NCBI RefSeq assembly: GCF_900112475.1
Contig: NZ_FOLW01000001.1
Span: forward strand, 124,001 to 188,000
Direction of reading: 5' to 3'
Origin: Pragia fontium DSM 5563 = ATCC 49100
GTDB lineage: Bacteria; Pseudomonadota; Gammaproteobacteria; Enterobacterales; Enterobacteriaceae
Length of the DNA: 64,000 nt
The notes beneath the pieces were generated by a model. That model worked only from the letters and a program-made list of their open reading frames with translations. It was not told the origin of the DNA and made no database searches. Shown one piece after another: positions 41,970 through 50,578 of this stretch; the stretch's first letter is position 1, and every line of letters starts with the position of its first letter. The position numbers and the translations under genes were made by a program.

Positions 41970-42800
41970 TTAACCCAGCAGAGACATCACCATGCCAGAC
42001 ATACTGTTAGATTGCTTCAGCATTGACATGCTGGTTTGTGCCAACATTTGGTTACGGCTCATGTTAGAAGCTTCAGAAGCGAAGTCTGCATCCATGATGT
42101 TACCGATAGCTACGTTAGTGTTGTCTTTCATGTTAGACAGGTTGTTCGCTGTGTGGCCCAGACGGTTAATGTTGGCACCCAGTGAAGAACGCACGCCACT
42201 GACTTCGTCCAGAGCGGTATTCAATGTATCGATCATGGCGTTTGCATCAGTACCTGTTGCGATGGTACCGGTCTTCAGCGCGGTAACACGATCGGTAACT
42301 TTAGTCAGATCGGCACTGATATCCAGAGTCATTTTTTCAGATGAAGAAGCACCGATTTGGAAATCTACAGCCGCTCCCAGCTTAGTGAACAATTTGTCAC
42401 CGCTGTAAGAGGTGTTAGTCATGATATTGTCCAGCTCTTTACTTAGCTCACCAAACTCAGACTGCATAGAGGTTAAGTCTTTAGTGGTGTTAGTGCCGTT
42501 AGCTGCCTGAGTAGACAGGTCTTTCATACGGTGCAGAATGTTTGTAACTTCATCAAATGAGCCTTCAGCTGTTTGCAGCATTGCTGTTGCATCAGAAATG
42601 TTACGTTGAGCAACGCTCATACCGTTTGACTGCGCCTGAAGACGAGTAGCAATTTGTAGACCAGCAGCATCGTCAGCTGCAGAGTTAATACGTTTACCAG
42701 TACCTAAACGCTCCATTGCAGTACTCAGAGCATTATTAGATTTATTCAATGAATTGGTAGAAGCCATTGATGAAGCATTTGTATAAATTGATAGTGCCAT
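41970..42800 (-). CDS. lafA: Lateral flagellin LafA, copy 2
   Basis: A second short flagellin, 276 residues from the ATG at 42800, which is preceded by GGAG at suitable distance; upstream in-frame codons have no flagellin resemblance. It starts MALSIYTNASSMASTNSLN and ends MSGMVMSLLG. The N- and C-terminal helices are almost the same as in copy 1, whereas the centre (about 145-200) differs clearly. It has its own sigma28-type promoter. Two flagellins in one lateral system could mix in one filament or vary antigenically; this is inference. Confidence 0.95.
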   Translation of the reverse strand: MALSIYTNASSMASTNSLNKSNNALSTAMERLGTGKRINSAADDAAGLQIATRLQAQSNGMSVAQRNISDATAMLQTAEGSFDEVTNILHRMKDLSTQAANGTNTTKDLTSMQSEFGELSKELDNIMTNTSYSGDKLFTKLGAAVDFQIGASSSEKMTLDISADLTKVTDRVTALKTGTIATGTDANAMIDTLNTALDEVSGVRSSLGANINRLGHTANNLSNMKDNTNVAIGNIMDADFASEASNMSRNQMLAQTSMSMLKQSNSMSGMVMSLLG

Positions 42801-42860
42801 GTTCCATATCTCCGCAAGTTTAGATTCAATTTCTATCCATAGTGTGGTTAGTACTTGAGA

Positions 42861-42887
42861 TAAACGGCACAAATTCTTCCAGAATTA
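42861..42887 (-). promoter_or_regulatory. Sigma28-type promoter of lafA copy 2
   Basis: Minus-strand TAAT, 15 bases, GCCGTTTA, close to TAAA-N15-GCCGATAA. It lies about 60 bases before the flagellin start codon and is shared in form with the copy 1 promoter. Confidence 0.65.
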
Positions 42888-43066
42888 AATTCAAAGTATA
42901 AAATAAGATAAAAAGTCTAATTAAAAGAATAAATACAGCTAATAACACTAGCAACATTTCAATAAAAAGATTAATCGCAACAGAATGGTGGATATAACCG
43001 TTCTAATCACCGCTCTACTATGTCGAATGGAGCAAATAGGTTATCTGACGCCGAAAAAACTCAATG

Positions 43067-43621
43067 CTATTGATACACCTCAAACCTTATCTGGCCGTCC
43101 AACTCGGTCAAATCACGAACCCGTCCCTCATTTCCTGTTGCCGGAAAATCTAAACGCAGTTGCAGAGTCAATAAATGACGATCGTCCCCGGCATATTCTG
43201 ACGCTAAGGTCGTCAGTTGGCTCCCTGGTGACAATATGACTGACTGCCCGGATGATACCCGCCGCTCTTCTTGTTGCGCAGCACTGAGCCTCAATTCGGT
43301 ATCCCTACCGTTATACTGCATCGATAACAGCGACACTAACATCCTACCCGCGGTGCCAAAACGGAAATACTGGCCACTAACATCCGACTCACCGTCAATC
43401 AGCAACGTTATCGGCCCCTCCTCCGCACACTCTGCCGTCACAGTCAGTTCCTGACGGGTAAACAGCATGTCCGCATCGGCAGAATAACGCTGACTACCCA
43501 GCGCTATTTCCGGGCGTGCCGCCACCACCTGACAGCCTTGTGCAATGCTGTGTGCAGCAACACCCCATAACACTAATGCCAAGCTAACAAACTGAAATAA
43601 TTGATTTATGTTACGTTGCAC
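43067..43621 (-). CDS. Putative minor or tip subunit of chaperone-usher fimbriae
   Basis: An exported protein of 184 residues with a signal peptide (MQRNINQLFQFVSLALVLWGVAAHSIAQ, cleavage after about 28) and two cysteines that could form the disulphide of a pilin domain (Cys30 and Cys64). The C-terminus ends in an aromatic pattern (GQIRFEVYQ) like the donor strand groove residues of pilins. It is 21 bases below the usher gene in the last position of the operon, where tip or adhesin genes are common. No specific family was recognised. Confidence 0.6.
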   Translation of the reverse strand: MQRNINQLFQFVSLALVLWGVAAHSIAQGCQVVAARPEIALGSQRYSADADMLFTRQELTVTAECAEEGPITLLIDGESDVSGQYFRFGTAGRMLVSLLSMQYNGRDTELRLSAAQQEERRVSSGQSVILSPGSQLTTLASEYAGDDRHLLTLQLRLDFPATGNEGRVRDLTELDGQIRFEVYQ

Positions 43622-43642
43622 ACATCCACCTTTATTATGCGA

Positions 43643-46087
43643 TTAACTGCATGTCGCTGTGATACTTTCATATGCCTCACCCTTCCCTGCTTTTTCAGGC
43701 ACAGAATAATGCAGGCTACAGCTTTGCTCTTGCCAACGTGCCATAAGCGGACGTTGGCCGTTTAAGTCAGTGAGAAACACCGTCCCAAAATCCACTGCCG
43801 TAGTCACATAACTACCGTCCTCAGTGGTAATGGCGCTGCCCTTCGGCAAGGGTTTTCCATCCGCCATCGTTACCGTCAGCAGCCCATTACGCGTTTGCTG
43901 TAGAAGAAAGCGGGTATCGGTCACGGCACCATGCCCAGCAACCACCTGTCGATAGCCATTGTTGACGTCGATATTTTCCGGCAATTGTTCGGTGTTCAAC
44001 TCAATTTTACCGGGAGCATAGGCTGGTAAACCAGGCACAACCGCTTTCCCCCGCCAATCTGTCCATACCGTTCCCTGCGGAGTATTGATTTCCACTCCGC
44101 TGACGGCAGGTTCCACCGCTACCACGCCAAAGGTGTCGTGAATCTTATGCGGTGAAAACACAATCCCCTGCTGATGTAGCACCACACCACCGGATAAGGT
44201 GCCGGAGTAGTTACGTACATTATTATCCTCTGCATAGCCATATAGCCCCGCAGTGGTGTAATGCAGGTTGCCGGTCAAATTACCCGATAAGCTATTATTA
44301 CGTTCCTGTTTTAAATTGTGCTCTGCCGCTAGCGACCAGTTGCTATTTTGCGTCATGCTGCCACTCGCCTGCATACCCGCCACCGATGAATCCGATGAAT
44401 GACGGTAATAACTGCTGACCTGCTGCCCACCCAGCGGAAAACTAAAGTTAACAAACACGCTGTCACGATCGGTATCATGACACCGATAAGACTCGTGACA
44501 GTCGCGCAGATGCCGACTCTGGCGCTGCCAGTTTACTGATGCACTCATAAAACCAAAGTTACGGTTCCAGGTAGCCATCAGGCGGCGGGTGTCCCCGCTA
44601 TTATTCCCTTGACGAATCTGACTGGCAGAGATCGAAACATTACCCAGCATCCTCTGGTGCCAGCTCATTCTCAGACCGGCACTGGTTCGATTGTAAGGAG
44701 AATCGGTAATGGAAACTGAATCTGTTAGCTCGCGATAACCGGGTGAATACCGGGTGATATCCCCACCAAAGCCAATATTCATCGGCGCTTGCCAGTTCAC
44801 CGAGGCGGTACTCTTTGCTCCCCGCCGATCGTGGTTCCGATCCTGACTCAATGCCATAGACAGACCCATCGATATTTTCTGGTGTGGGCTAACGGTCAAA
44901 CCTGCACCGCCCGCCAAATAATCAGAAGCGGTGATAGCCCCCGCCTCCAGTAATACCTGACGGGAAAGCCCCCAACCATCAGACAGGCTGGCCACCCAAG
45001 GGCGCTGATAGTCTTGGCTGACATCATCAGCTCTCAGGCGACCCAACGCCAAAGACCAGCTTTCTGGTGCCTTTGGTACCAGACTACGGAATGATGCCGC
45101 AGTGACGGTATACGCTTCTTCCTGCCCGCTCGGCGTTATCACCTTTAGGTGTAAATCGCCGGTAGTGTTCAAGACAGGAATATCGGTCAGCGTAAAGGGG
45201 CCAACCGGTACCAACGTAGAATAAATCAGGATTCCATTCTGACGAATGTCCACTCGTGACTGGTCGGCTCTGGCCATCCCATTCACTTGCACACCGCTAC
45301 CCAACTGGTTCAGTGCGGTCTGCGGCACCAACTGCATGCCATCAATCGCCGCACCAGTCAGTAGATTATTGGAAAAGTTTATCTGCCCGGCCTGCAGCAA
45401 CTGCTTTCTATTCACCAGCGTTTTTTGTGCGTATATATAAGCATTATCGAAAGTGAATCCACCTGCGCTGCTCTGGCGCAGGTTATGAGTACCTCGAACC
45501 ATCCAGTCACCGACGTTAAGGCCAGTTTCCAGGTTCAGGTAACTAAAATCTGAACGGCTAAAATCAGAGGTAAAATGTGAATGATAAGCCGAATAATTTA
45601 GCAGGCCGGCGGTACCGCCCTGTTGATAATTTTTTTGATTATTTTCCTTCTCCAGCGCTTCAGGCGGCACCACAATCTTGACTTCCTGAGTCGCTGGCAG
45701 CAAAGAGATCGTCGCGGTTGGCCAGACATCGGTTAACGCCGGGCACGCGTCGGCTTGCGCCGAATCCCGCGGCAGGGAAGAGGTAAGCTGAATACCTGCT
45801 AACGTAAAAAATGATTCATCCGCACACATCTCACCACGGCGACCGAAATTGAGCCTCTGCATACCCCGGCTGGCACCGTTTATCTGTAACGCCACTTCCA
45901 TAATACCCGGCGTAAAACGAGCACCTTCAGAGAAGTAAGCCGCAGTGGATGGATCAATACCGAGAGCCTTCAACCGACTCTCATTGAAGCGTGTCGGTCG
46001 GGAACCTTCAGCTTGCACAGAATACGCCCAACAGAAACCCGTTAGCGTAATAGCCATAATCAGTAATGAGCGGTGAAGTATTTTCAT
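43643..46087 (-). CDS. Fimbrial outer membrane usher protein (FimD/PapC family)
   Basis: An outer membrane beta-barrel that assembles and secretes fimbrial subunits. The 814-residue product starts with a signal peptide (MKILHRSLLIMAITLTGFCWA). It then has an N-terminal chaperone-binding domain, a barrel with a plug domain (around VRIDIRQNGILIYSTLVPVGPF, written here as VDIRQNGILIYSTLVPVGPF), and C-terminal periplasmic domains (GTVWTDWRGKAVVPGL). Cysteines near the C-terminus (SCSLHY, ATCS) match the usher disulphide. The ATG at 46087 was chosen over an in-frame TTG at 46099. It follows the chaperone gene by 12 bases. Confidence 0.9.
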   Translation of the reverse strand: MKILHRSLLIMAITLTGFCWAYSVQAEGSRPTRFNESRLKALGIDPSTAAYFSEGARFTPGIMEVALQINGASRGMQRLNFGRRGEMCADESFFTLAGIQLTSSLPRDSAQADACPALTDVWPTATISLLPATQEVKIVVPPEALEKENNQKNYQQGGTAGLLNYSAYHSHFTSDFSRSDFSYLNLETGLNVGDWMVRGTHNLRQSSAGGFTFDNAYIYAQKTLVNRKQLLQAGQINFSNNLLTGAAIDGMQLVPQTALNQLGSGVQVNGMARADQSRVDIRQNGILIYSTLVPVGPFTLTDIPVLNTTGDLHLKVITPSGQEEAYTVTAASFRSLVPKAPESWSLALGRLRADDVSQDYQRPWVASLSDGWGLSRQVLLEAGAITASDYLAGGAGLTVSPHQKISMGLSMALSQDRNHDRRGAKSTASVNWQAPMNIGFGGDITRYSPGYRELTDSVSITDSPYNRTSAGLRMSWHQRMLGNVSISASQIRQGNNSGDTRRLMATWNRNFGFMSASVNWQRQSRHLRDCHESYRCHDTDRDSVFVNFSFPLGGQQVSSYYRHSSDSSVAGMQASGSMTQNSNWSLAAEHNLKQERNNSLSGNLTGNLHYTTAGLYGYAEDNNVRNYSGTLSGGVVLHQQGIVFSPHKIHDTFGVVAVEPAVSGVEINTPQGTVWTDWRGKAVVPGLPAYAPGKIELNTEQLPENIDVNNGYRQVVAGHGAVTDTRFLLQQTRNGLLTVTMADGKPLPKGSAITTEDGSYVTTAVDFGTVFLTDLNGQRPLMARWQEQSCSLHYSVPEKAGKGEAYESITATCS

Positions 46088-46099
46088 AATACTGAGCAA

Positions 46100-46891
46100 T
46101 TATTTCCCGCTCAGAAGGGCTTTTTGTTCCCCCACATCAAACCCGTAACGCGTCACTGGGGAAAACACGACTTGTTGCTGACTGCTAAGACGAATACCGT
46201 TAGGCACGGTAGCAAACAGGCTTTCACCAGGCAGGATATAGTTTTTGCTCAGAGACAGAACTTTCCCTGCTGGCTGCAACGTGATCTGCGGTGTCAGACG
46301 CACCACATGACGCCCGGTATTGGTCACTTTTAGACGATCAGCACTCACAGACCAGTCCAGATCGACCCACATATCGCGTTTATTACTCAGTCCTTTCGGC
46401 ACAATAATCACCGGTAAGTCCTGACGCACTGAAACAGATATTTGACTATTATCAGAGGTTTGTTCAGTCACCCCTTCAAAATAAACGCGCTTAATATGTT
46501 CATGCTGCAGCGGTGTATTGCTGTTCAAGACAAAGCGTACTCGCTGAGACTGACCGGGTTCTAAACGCGCCACAGGTTGGGTCACAATCAGGCGAGGTTC
46601 ACGATCGTCAGATAGCTCAACAATTTTGGTATACAACAGCACCGGAACACTTTCAGTATTTTTTACATTAATGCTGCCGCCTTTCTGTGCTTCGTTAATA
46701 ATAACGGCGGAAGACTCCGGTAATACTCCGGATGCATGTGCTCCAACAGTAAAAATTGATAACACCGCCAATAATAAACAGGACAACAACGTTGATCTTT
46801 TATGGCCCAAATGAGGGGGCGCGACAGAGAATAACTTATTCAAGCGGTCGCGCTTAACCAAGAGTAAATAAGCAGACAATTGAAAATTCAT
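46100..46891 (-). CDS. Fimbrial periplasmic chaperone (PapD/FimC family)
   Basis: A two-immunoglobulin-domain chaperone that donates a strand to fimbrial subunits and delivers them to the usher. Domain 1 begins near SSAVIINEAQKGGSINVKN; the subunit-anchoring Arg and Lys of the family are likely those in PVLLYTKIVEL and QSQRVRFVLN. The SVRQDLPVIIVPKGL linker precedes domain 2. From the ATG at 46891 the protein has 263 residues with an unusually long N-terminal extension (about 55) before the mature part; the hydrophobic signal core is STLLSCLLLAVLSIFTVGAHA. An ATG at 46969 lies inside a strong hairpin and is less likely. Confidence 0.85.
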   Translation of the reverse strand: MNFQLSAYLLLVKRDRLNKLFSVAPPHLGHKRSTLLSCLLLAVLSIFTVGAHASGVLPESSAVIINEAQKGGSINVKNTESVPVLLYTKIVELSDDREPRLIVTQPVARLEPGQSQRVRFVLNSNTPLQHEHIKRVYFEGVTEQTSDNSQISVSVRQDLPVIIVPKGLSNKRDMWVDLDWSVSADRLKVTNTGRHVVRLTPQITLQPAGKVLSLSKNYILPGESLFATVPNGIRLSSQQQVVFSPVTRYGFDVGEQKALLSGK

Positions 46892-46941
46892 ACAAATACA
46901 CTTTATAGAAAATGGTCTTGATAAAAAGAACGGCGGATAAG

Positions 46942-46971
46942 TATTGTCTGGCAGGTGACTGCCAGACAATA
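46942..46971 (-). other. 13-bp perfect hairpin between pilin and chaperone genes
   Basis: TATTGTCTGGCAG, a four-base loop and the exact complement. It begins 10 bases after the stop codon of the pilin gene. It has no T run, so it is more likely an mRNA-stabilising or partial-termination element. Such elements raise major-pilin mRNA above downstream genes in other fimbrial operons. Confidence 0.7.
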
Positions 46972-46981
46972 TGGTGATGGT

Positions 46982-47677
46982 TTACAGATATTGCAGGGTT
47001 ATAGTGGTGTTGGCGCTAAAGTTAATAGCGTCTTTCGCCTCATCCACGACTTTAGGATCAACGGCAGCAGAGATATTGATAATTCCAGCGATATTAGAAG
47101 CGCTCTGTGGTACCAGGCCTTTTCCCCAGGTATGCCATTTAGTGCCATCTTGATTCATTAATGAGTTAACGTTCTTACTGTCCGCCGCCCAAGTACTTCC
47201 GTTATTATCGGAATATATCAGCTCGGCATCGTCACCATCTACCGTTGCACTGGCCAGAATAGCGGTAAAATAACCGAGCTCTTGCTCACCAACCATGCCC
47301 AAAATACCGAGTTGCTGTTGCTCACTATTCATCGTGCTCGTATCACTAAAGTAGCTTCTGATACCAAAACCAGGCTTGGTCGCTGGTTGGCTATCCGCTT
47401 GTGCAGATATCGCCACTTTTGCCGGAGTGCTGCATTGGATATTAAAATTAACAGGCTTATGCTTCAGCTGATATCCATTTTGCTCTGGGCCTTGCTCTTT
47501 CAGCTCGCCAATTTTCAAATTGCCATAATCCGCTGAACCATCAATAGAAATAGCGCACGCAGAAGGAGCCAATGTGCCTTTTACAGTAATTCTGGCAGAT
47601 TCAGCCGCAATAGCAGAAAGGGAACATGTGGAAGTGACAAAAAGAAGAAACAGTGCCGTACTTTTACAGACTTTCAT
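46982..47677 (-). CDS. Fimbrial major subunit, DUF1120-type pilin
   Basis: A 231-residue exported protein in first position of a chaperone-usher operon. A signal peptide (MKVCKSTALFLLFVTSTCSLSAIAA) is followed by a cysteine pair (CAISIDGSADYGNL and NIQCSTPAKVAIS) and a Gly/Ala/Ser-rich body ending in INFSANTTITLQYL, a beta strand typical of pilins. The pattern C-x-D/Y-G...C-x-AP/TP-K-A is that of the DUF1120 family, to which E. coli GltF/YhcF of the yhc fimbrial cluster belong. The ribosome binding site is weak and the promoter could not be placed. Confidence 0.75.
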   Translation of the reverse strand: MKVCKSTALFLLFVTSTCSLSAIAAESARITVKGTLAPSACAISIDGSADYGNLKIGELKEQGPEQNGYQLKHKPVNFNIQCSTPAKVAISAQADSQPATKPGFGIRSYFSDTSTMNSEQQQLGILGMVGEQELGYFTAILASATVDGDDAELIYSDNNGSTWAADSKNVNSLMNQDGTKWHTWGKGLVPQSASNIAGIINISAAVDPKVVDEAKDAINFSANTTITLQYL

Positions 47678-49068
47678 TTAAATACCATTATTAAAATTAG
47701 CTAACATTACACTCTCTCTGAGAGCCACACTTCCTCCATGAAAATACATTAACGCAACATCTAGTGTTGAATTCCATCAGAATACCAAAACAAACAACCA
47801 CACCTAAAAATTAGGCGGGATATTATAAATCTAAAAACAACATATTTGAAAGCCATAAACCAACGTTAATTATTATTATTTAATAAATAATTCCAGTTAA
47901 AAGTAAAATACCGACACTAAATAGAAACAATAAAAAAACAATCACCGATAAATCGCAACACAATGGAAACAATCAACGCATAAATAATTTAAGTTGCACT
48001 TAAAAAGGAACATTATCTTTACAGGGAAAACAAGGAAGTATTGAAGTAACCGCATTCAAAGAACGGTAAGAGGTAAATTGGAAAAACAGTGAGCACTCAC
48101 CGCGATCATATCAACTCACTTTACAGTAGAAAAATGAGCATAACTCACCAGCAAACCAAGTATTTGGAGCAGTAAGCCCACAAATTCTAATGTATTCACG
48201 TTATTTGACGAGCTTAATACACAATGTAGCGTATAAAAAACAGCAAAAAAATAACCAGTAGAATCTACAATAAAAAAACAAGAAATAAGAACATTTAAGC
48301 AGTTAGTAAACTAACACTAATAATCGCCAGTCATAACGTTACGAAAAAATCGTTACCCAAATTAAAGCCGATAAAAAGATAAAAAAAGATTTACTCTCTG
48401 GCAAATAAGTAGCTTCATATTTAGGTGAAAATCGTATTTTTCCATTATAAATAGTTAAAATAACCATACTTTTTATATGGTTTATTCGATTTTTATCATA
48501 GAAATAGTCTTGCTCAAATAAAATAAAATCGATTTATTTTTTATATTAATTTTCACATTAATTTCAAAAAAAATATTTTTAACAAAAAAAGAACATCCAG
48601 AAAACATTCCGCCAAATGACAACAACAATCATCACACATATTAATTAATAATTAATATCCTTTTTTTTCAAGATGATAAATTAAAAATCAATGTTTTTAG
48701 ATATAAAAATCGCGAAGATTAATGATGAGAATATTATTTAGTTACAACTATTAATAAAATATTATTTGAGTCAGGTTGATTATTTCAAAGGTTTAAAGTA
48801 AAAATATAGACATAACGGCTATAGGATTCAGCTTAGGAAAAACCAGCATTAATCTTACATTGATTGTTCATAACGCTTAACATCTATCTCTGTAAGAGTT
48901 TTTATAACCCCTGCTATTCCTCCTTCAGAACGGACTCACCGGTAAATAAACTGATATTAAAATGGCTATAAAAGAATTCTATTTTTCTCTTTCCTGCCGT
49001 TTTAGTTCTAATTATTAACGATAGAGCATCATTAAGACGCGACAAAAAAGGTTTTTACCTCATTAAAC
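47678..49068. other. AT-rich intergenic region between pilin gene and ToxR-like regulator
   Basis: About 1.39 kb with no supportable gene on either strand and markedly lower GC than the flanks (long A and T tracts, for example around 48480-48600). The two flanking genes diverge from it, so it must hold both promoters. A palindrome AAATAAA-TCGA-TTTATTT-like segment lies near 48520-48540. A tract of this kind would be a good target for H-NS and for a ToxR-type activator; that is inference. Confidence 0.6.
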
Positions 49069-50064
49069 ATGAAAGATAATAACATGCACTGCTTCGTCAA
49101 TGGTTGGCTAATCGATCATGAGTCGGGTTCCATCATCCACAAGGAAACAAAGGAAGTTAAACGCCTTGGTGAATACCAACTGAAATTATTGGATACATTA
49201 GCCCAGCATGCTGGCGTCGTTCTTTCCAGAGAGCGGCTTACCAGTCTGGTCTGGGAAAAACGCGTTATTGGTAACAATAGCCTGCCAAATGCTATCCATG
49301 CATTAAGAGCGGCTTTGGACGATGATGGCAAAAATCAAAAAGTCATCAAAACCATTCCCAAGAAAGGTTACTTACTGGAAAAAGAGTTCTGCAAATATCA
49401 AGAGCAGGAAGCCCCAAGTAATCCGGATATCGCTGATGATGAACCACTCTCTAACACATTGAGTGATACACCCGCTCCTGAAGCGACAAGTATGGAACTT
49501 GAGCAATGTTTGGAAAACCATCAGGGAGAAGAGCAAAGCACCGAGCATCAGGCGGGCAATCTTAATTCATCCGCGACTGCCACCATCATCAGCAAAATAC
49601 CAAGCAGACGTAGAAGATATCCGTTTTATATTGGTGCTGTTGTCATGGCGGCACTGGCTTTTGCTATTGGCGTATTTTTCTTTAATCCCAACGCGCCGAT
49701 ATCCCCACCTCAGGGGATGGTGATCAATAAAGAAGTCAATCAGCCCTACGATCACATTAATCTTTATCAGGTGTCGAAAAGCTCAATACCTTTGAGTCAG
49801 GCTTCTTACAGCGTACCGGAACGTTTGAAAGAATCGCTGAACAACATAAATGGTAAGTTACGCCAAAGTAATGCAACACTCGATGTCTATTATCGGGCGA
49901 CTGATTCAATACTGCATTACACTATTTCTATAAAGACCAGTTGTGAACACAAAGAACTCAGCATGAATATTTACCACTGGCGTATTAATAACGAACGACT
50001 GAATACACTGATTTACCATGAAACAGAGAGAAAACTTAATGAGCTTGCTACGTGTAATAATTAA
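49069..50064 (+). CDS. Membrane-bound ToxR/CadC-like transcriptional regulator (LafZ position)
   Basis: A one-piece sensor-regulator of 331 residues. The N-terminal OmpR-type winged helix (about 8-105) contains GEYQLKLLDTLAQHAGVVLSRERL written in parts as LKLLDTLAQ and VVLSRERLTSLVWE, with NAIHALRAALDD and TIPKKGYLLE at its end. An acidic linker (110-180) and basic RSRRRR-like stop lead to one membrane helix (about 185-206), and a periplasmic domain follows (about 120 residues with two Cys). E. coli Flag-2 has a transmembrane regulator gene, lafZ, next to lafA, which fits. The location between fimbrial and flagellar genes suggests it controls one or both. It overlaps the next gene by 26 bases. 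Confidence 0.85.
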   Translation: MKDNNMHCFVNGWLIDHESGSIIHKETKEVKRLGEYQLKLLDTLAQHAGVVLSRERLTSLVWEKRVIGNNSLPNAIHALRAALDDDGKNQKVIKTIPKKGYLLEKEFCKYQEQEAPSNPDIADDEPLSNTLSDTPAPEATSMELEQCLENHQGEEQSTEHQAGNLNSSATATIISKIPSRRRRYPFYIGAVVMAALAFAIGVFFFNPNAPISPPQGMVINKEVNQPYDHINLYQVSKSSIPLSQASYSVPERLKESLNNINGKLRQSNATLDVYYRATDSILHYTISIKTSCEHKELSMNIYHWRINNERLNTLIYHETERKLNELATCNN

Positions 50065-50578
50065 AGGCCTGGTACTTGTGTCTGGTCTGGTAGCAATTAG
50101 CCTATCGCTGGTTAATATAGCTTCCGCTAATTCACCAGAAGTGCAGGATAGTGAAATCCTAAAAGATATGGATCTTGAGTCGCAACTTGGTTTCTACGAT
50201 CTGCTGTCAAAAAAAGAAGAGGTTTATGACGTTCGGCTCTATCCTGGTATGCAGGATATTCTGGTTAACGTGACCACTCCAAAGAACAGCCGACTAATCA
50301 TCAAAGGAAGAATGGTTCTGGATACTCAGGTTAGTGGAAATAACAGTTTTAAATTTTCCACCATTTATTACTACAATCCGATGCCTGACCAGCTCATTGA
50401 TAGTGTAATGGACAGCTCAAAACGGGAGCCACTGCTAATAAATAGCTACGCAACTGAAACCGATCAACTGGTTGTAACACAAAATGGCCTGCTGTTTGTT
50501 CATCCTAAAGGAAGCAATATATTACAAGTACTTGCGCCCAAGCCACTAGCAGCACCAGCTAGCAATAAAAATGGTTAA
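50039..50578 (+). CDS. Small exported or membrane-anchored partner of the ToxR-like regulator
   Basis: A 179-residue protein starting inside the end of the regulator gene, with GAGAG about ten bases upstream of the ATG at 50039; an ATG at 50018 would add seven residues. The N-terminus (LLRVIIKGLVLVSGLVAISL...) is a signal peptide or anchor, and the rest is soluble, beta-rich and without cysteines. No family was recognised. Gene pairs of a ToxR-like regulator and a small overlapping periplasmic partner are known (ToxR-ToxS, PsaE-PsaF, MarT-FidL), so a role in stabilising or gating the regulator is plausible but not shown. Confidence 0.65.
   Translation: MSLLRVIIKGLVLVSGLVAISLSLVNIASANSPEVQDSEILKDMDLESQLGFYDLLSKKEEVYDVRLYPGMQDILVNVTTPKNSRLIIKGRMVLDTQVSGNNSFKFSTIYYYNPMPDQLIDSVMDSSKREPLLINSYATETDQLVVTQNGLLFVHPKGSNILQVLAPKPLAAPASNKNG

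Noticed and set aside
42861-49068. Invertible promoter element for the fimbrial operon
   Set aside because: I found no pair of matching inverted repeats flanking a promoter-sized segment and no recombinase gene nearby.
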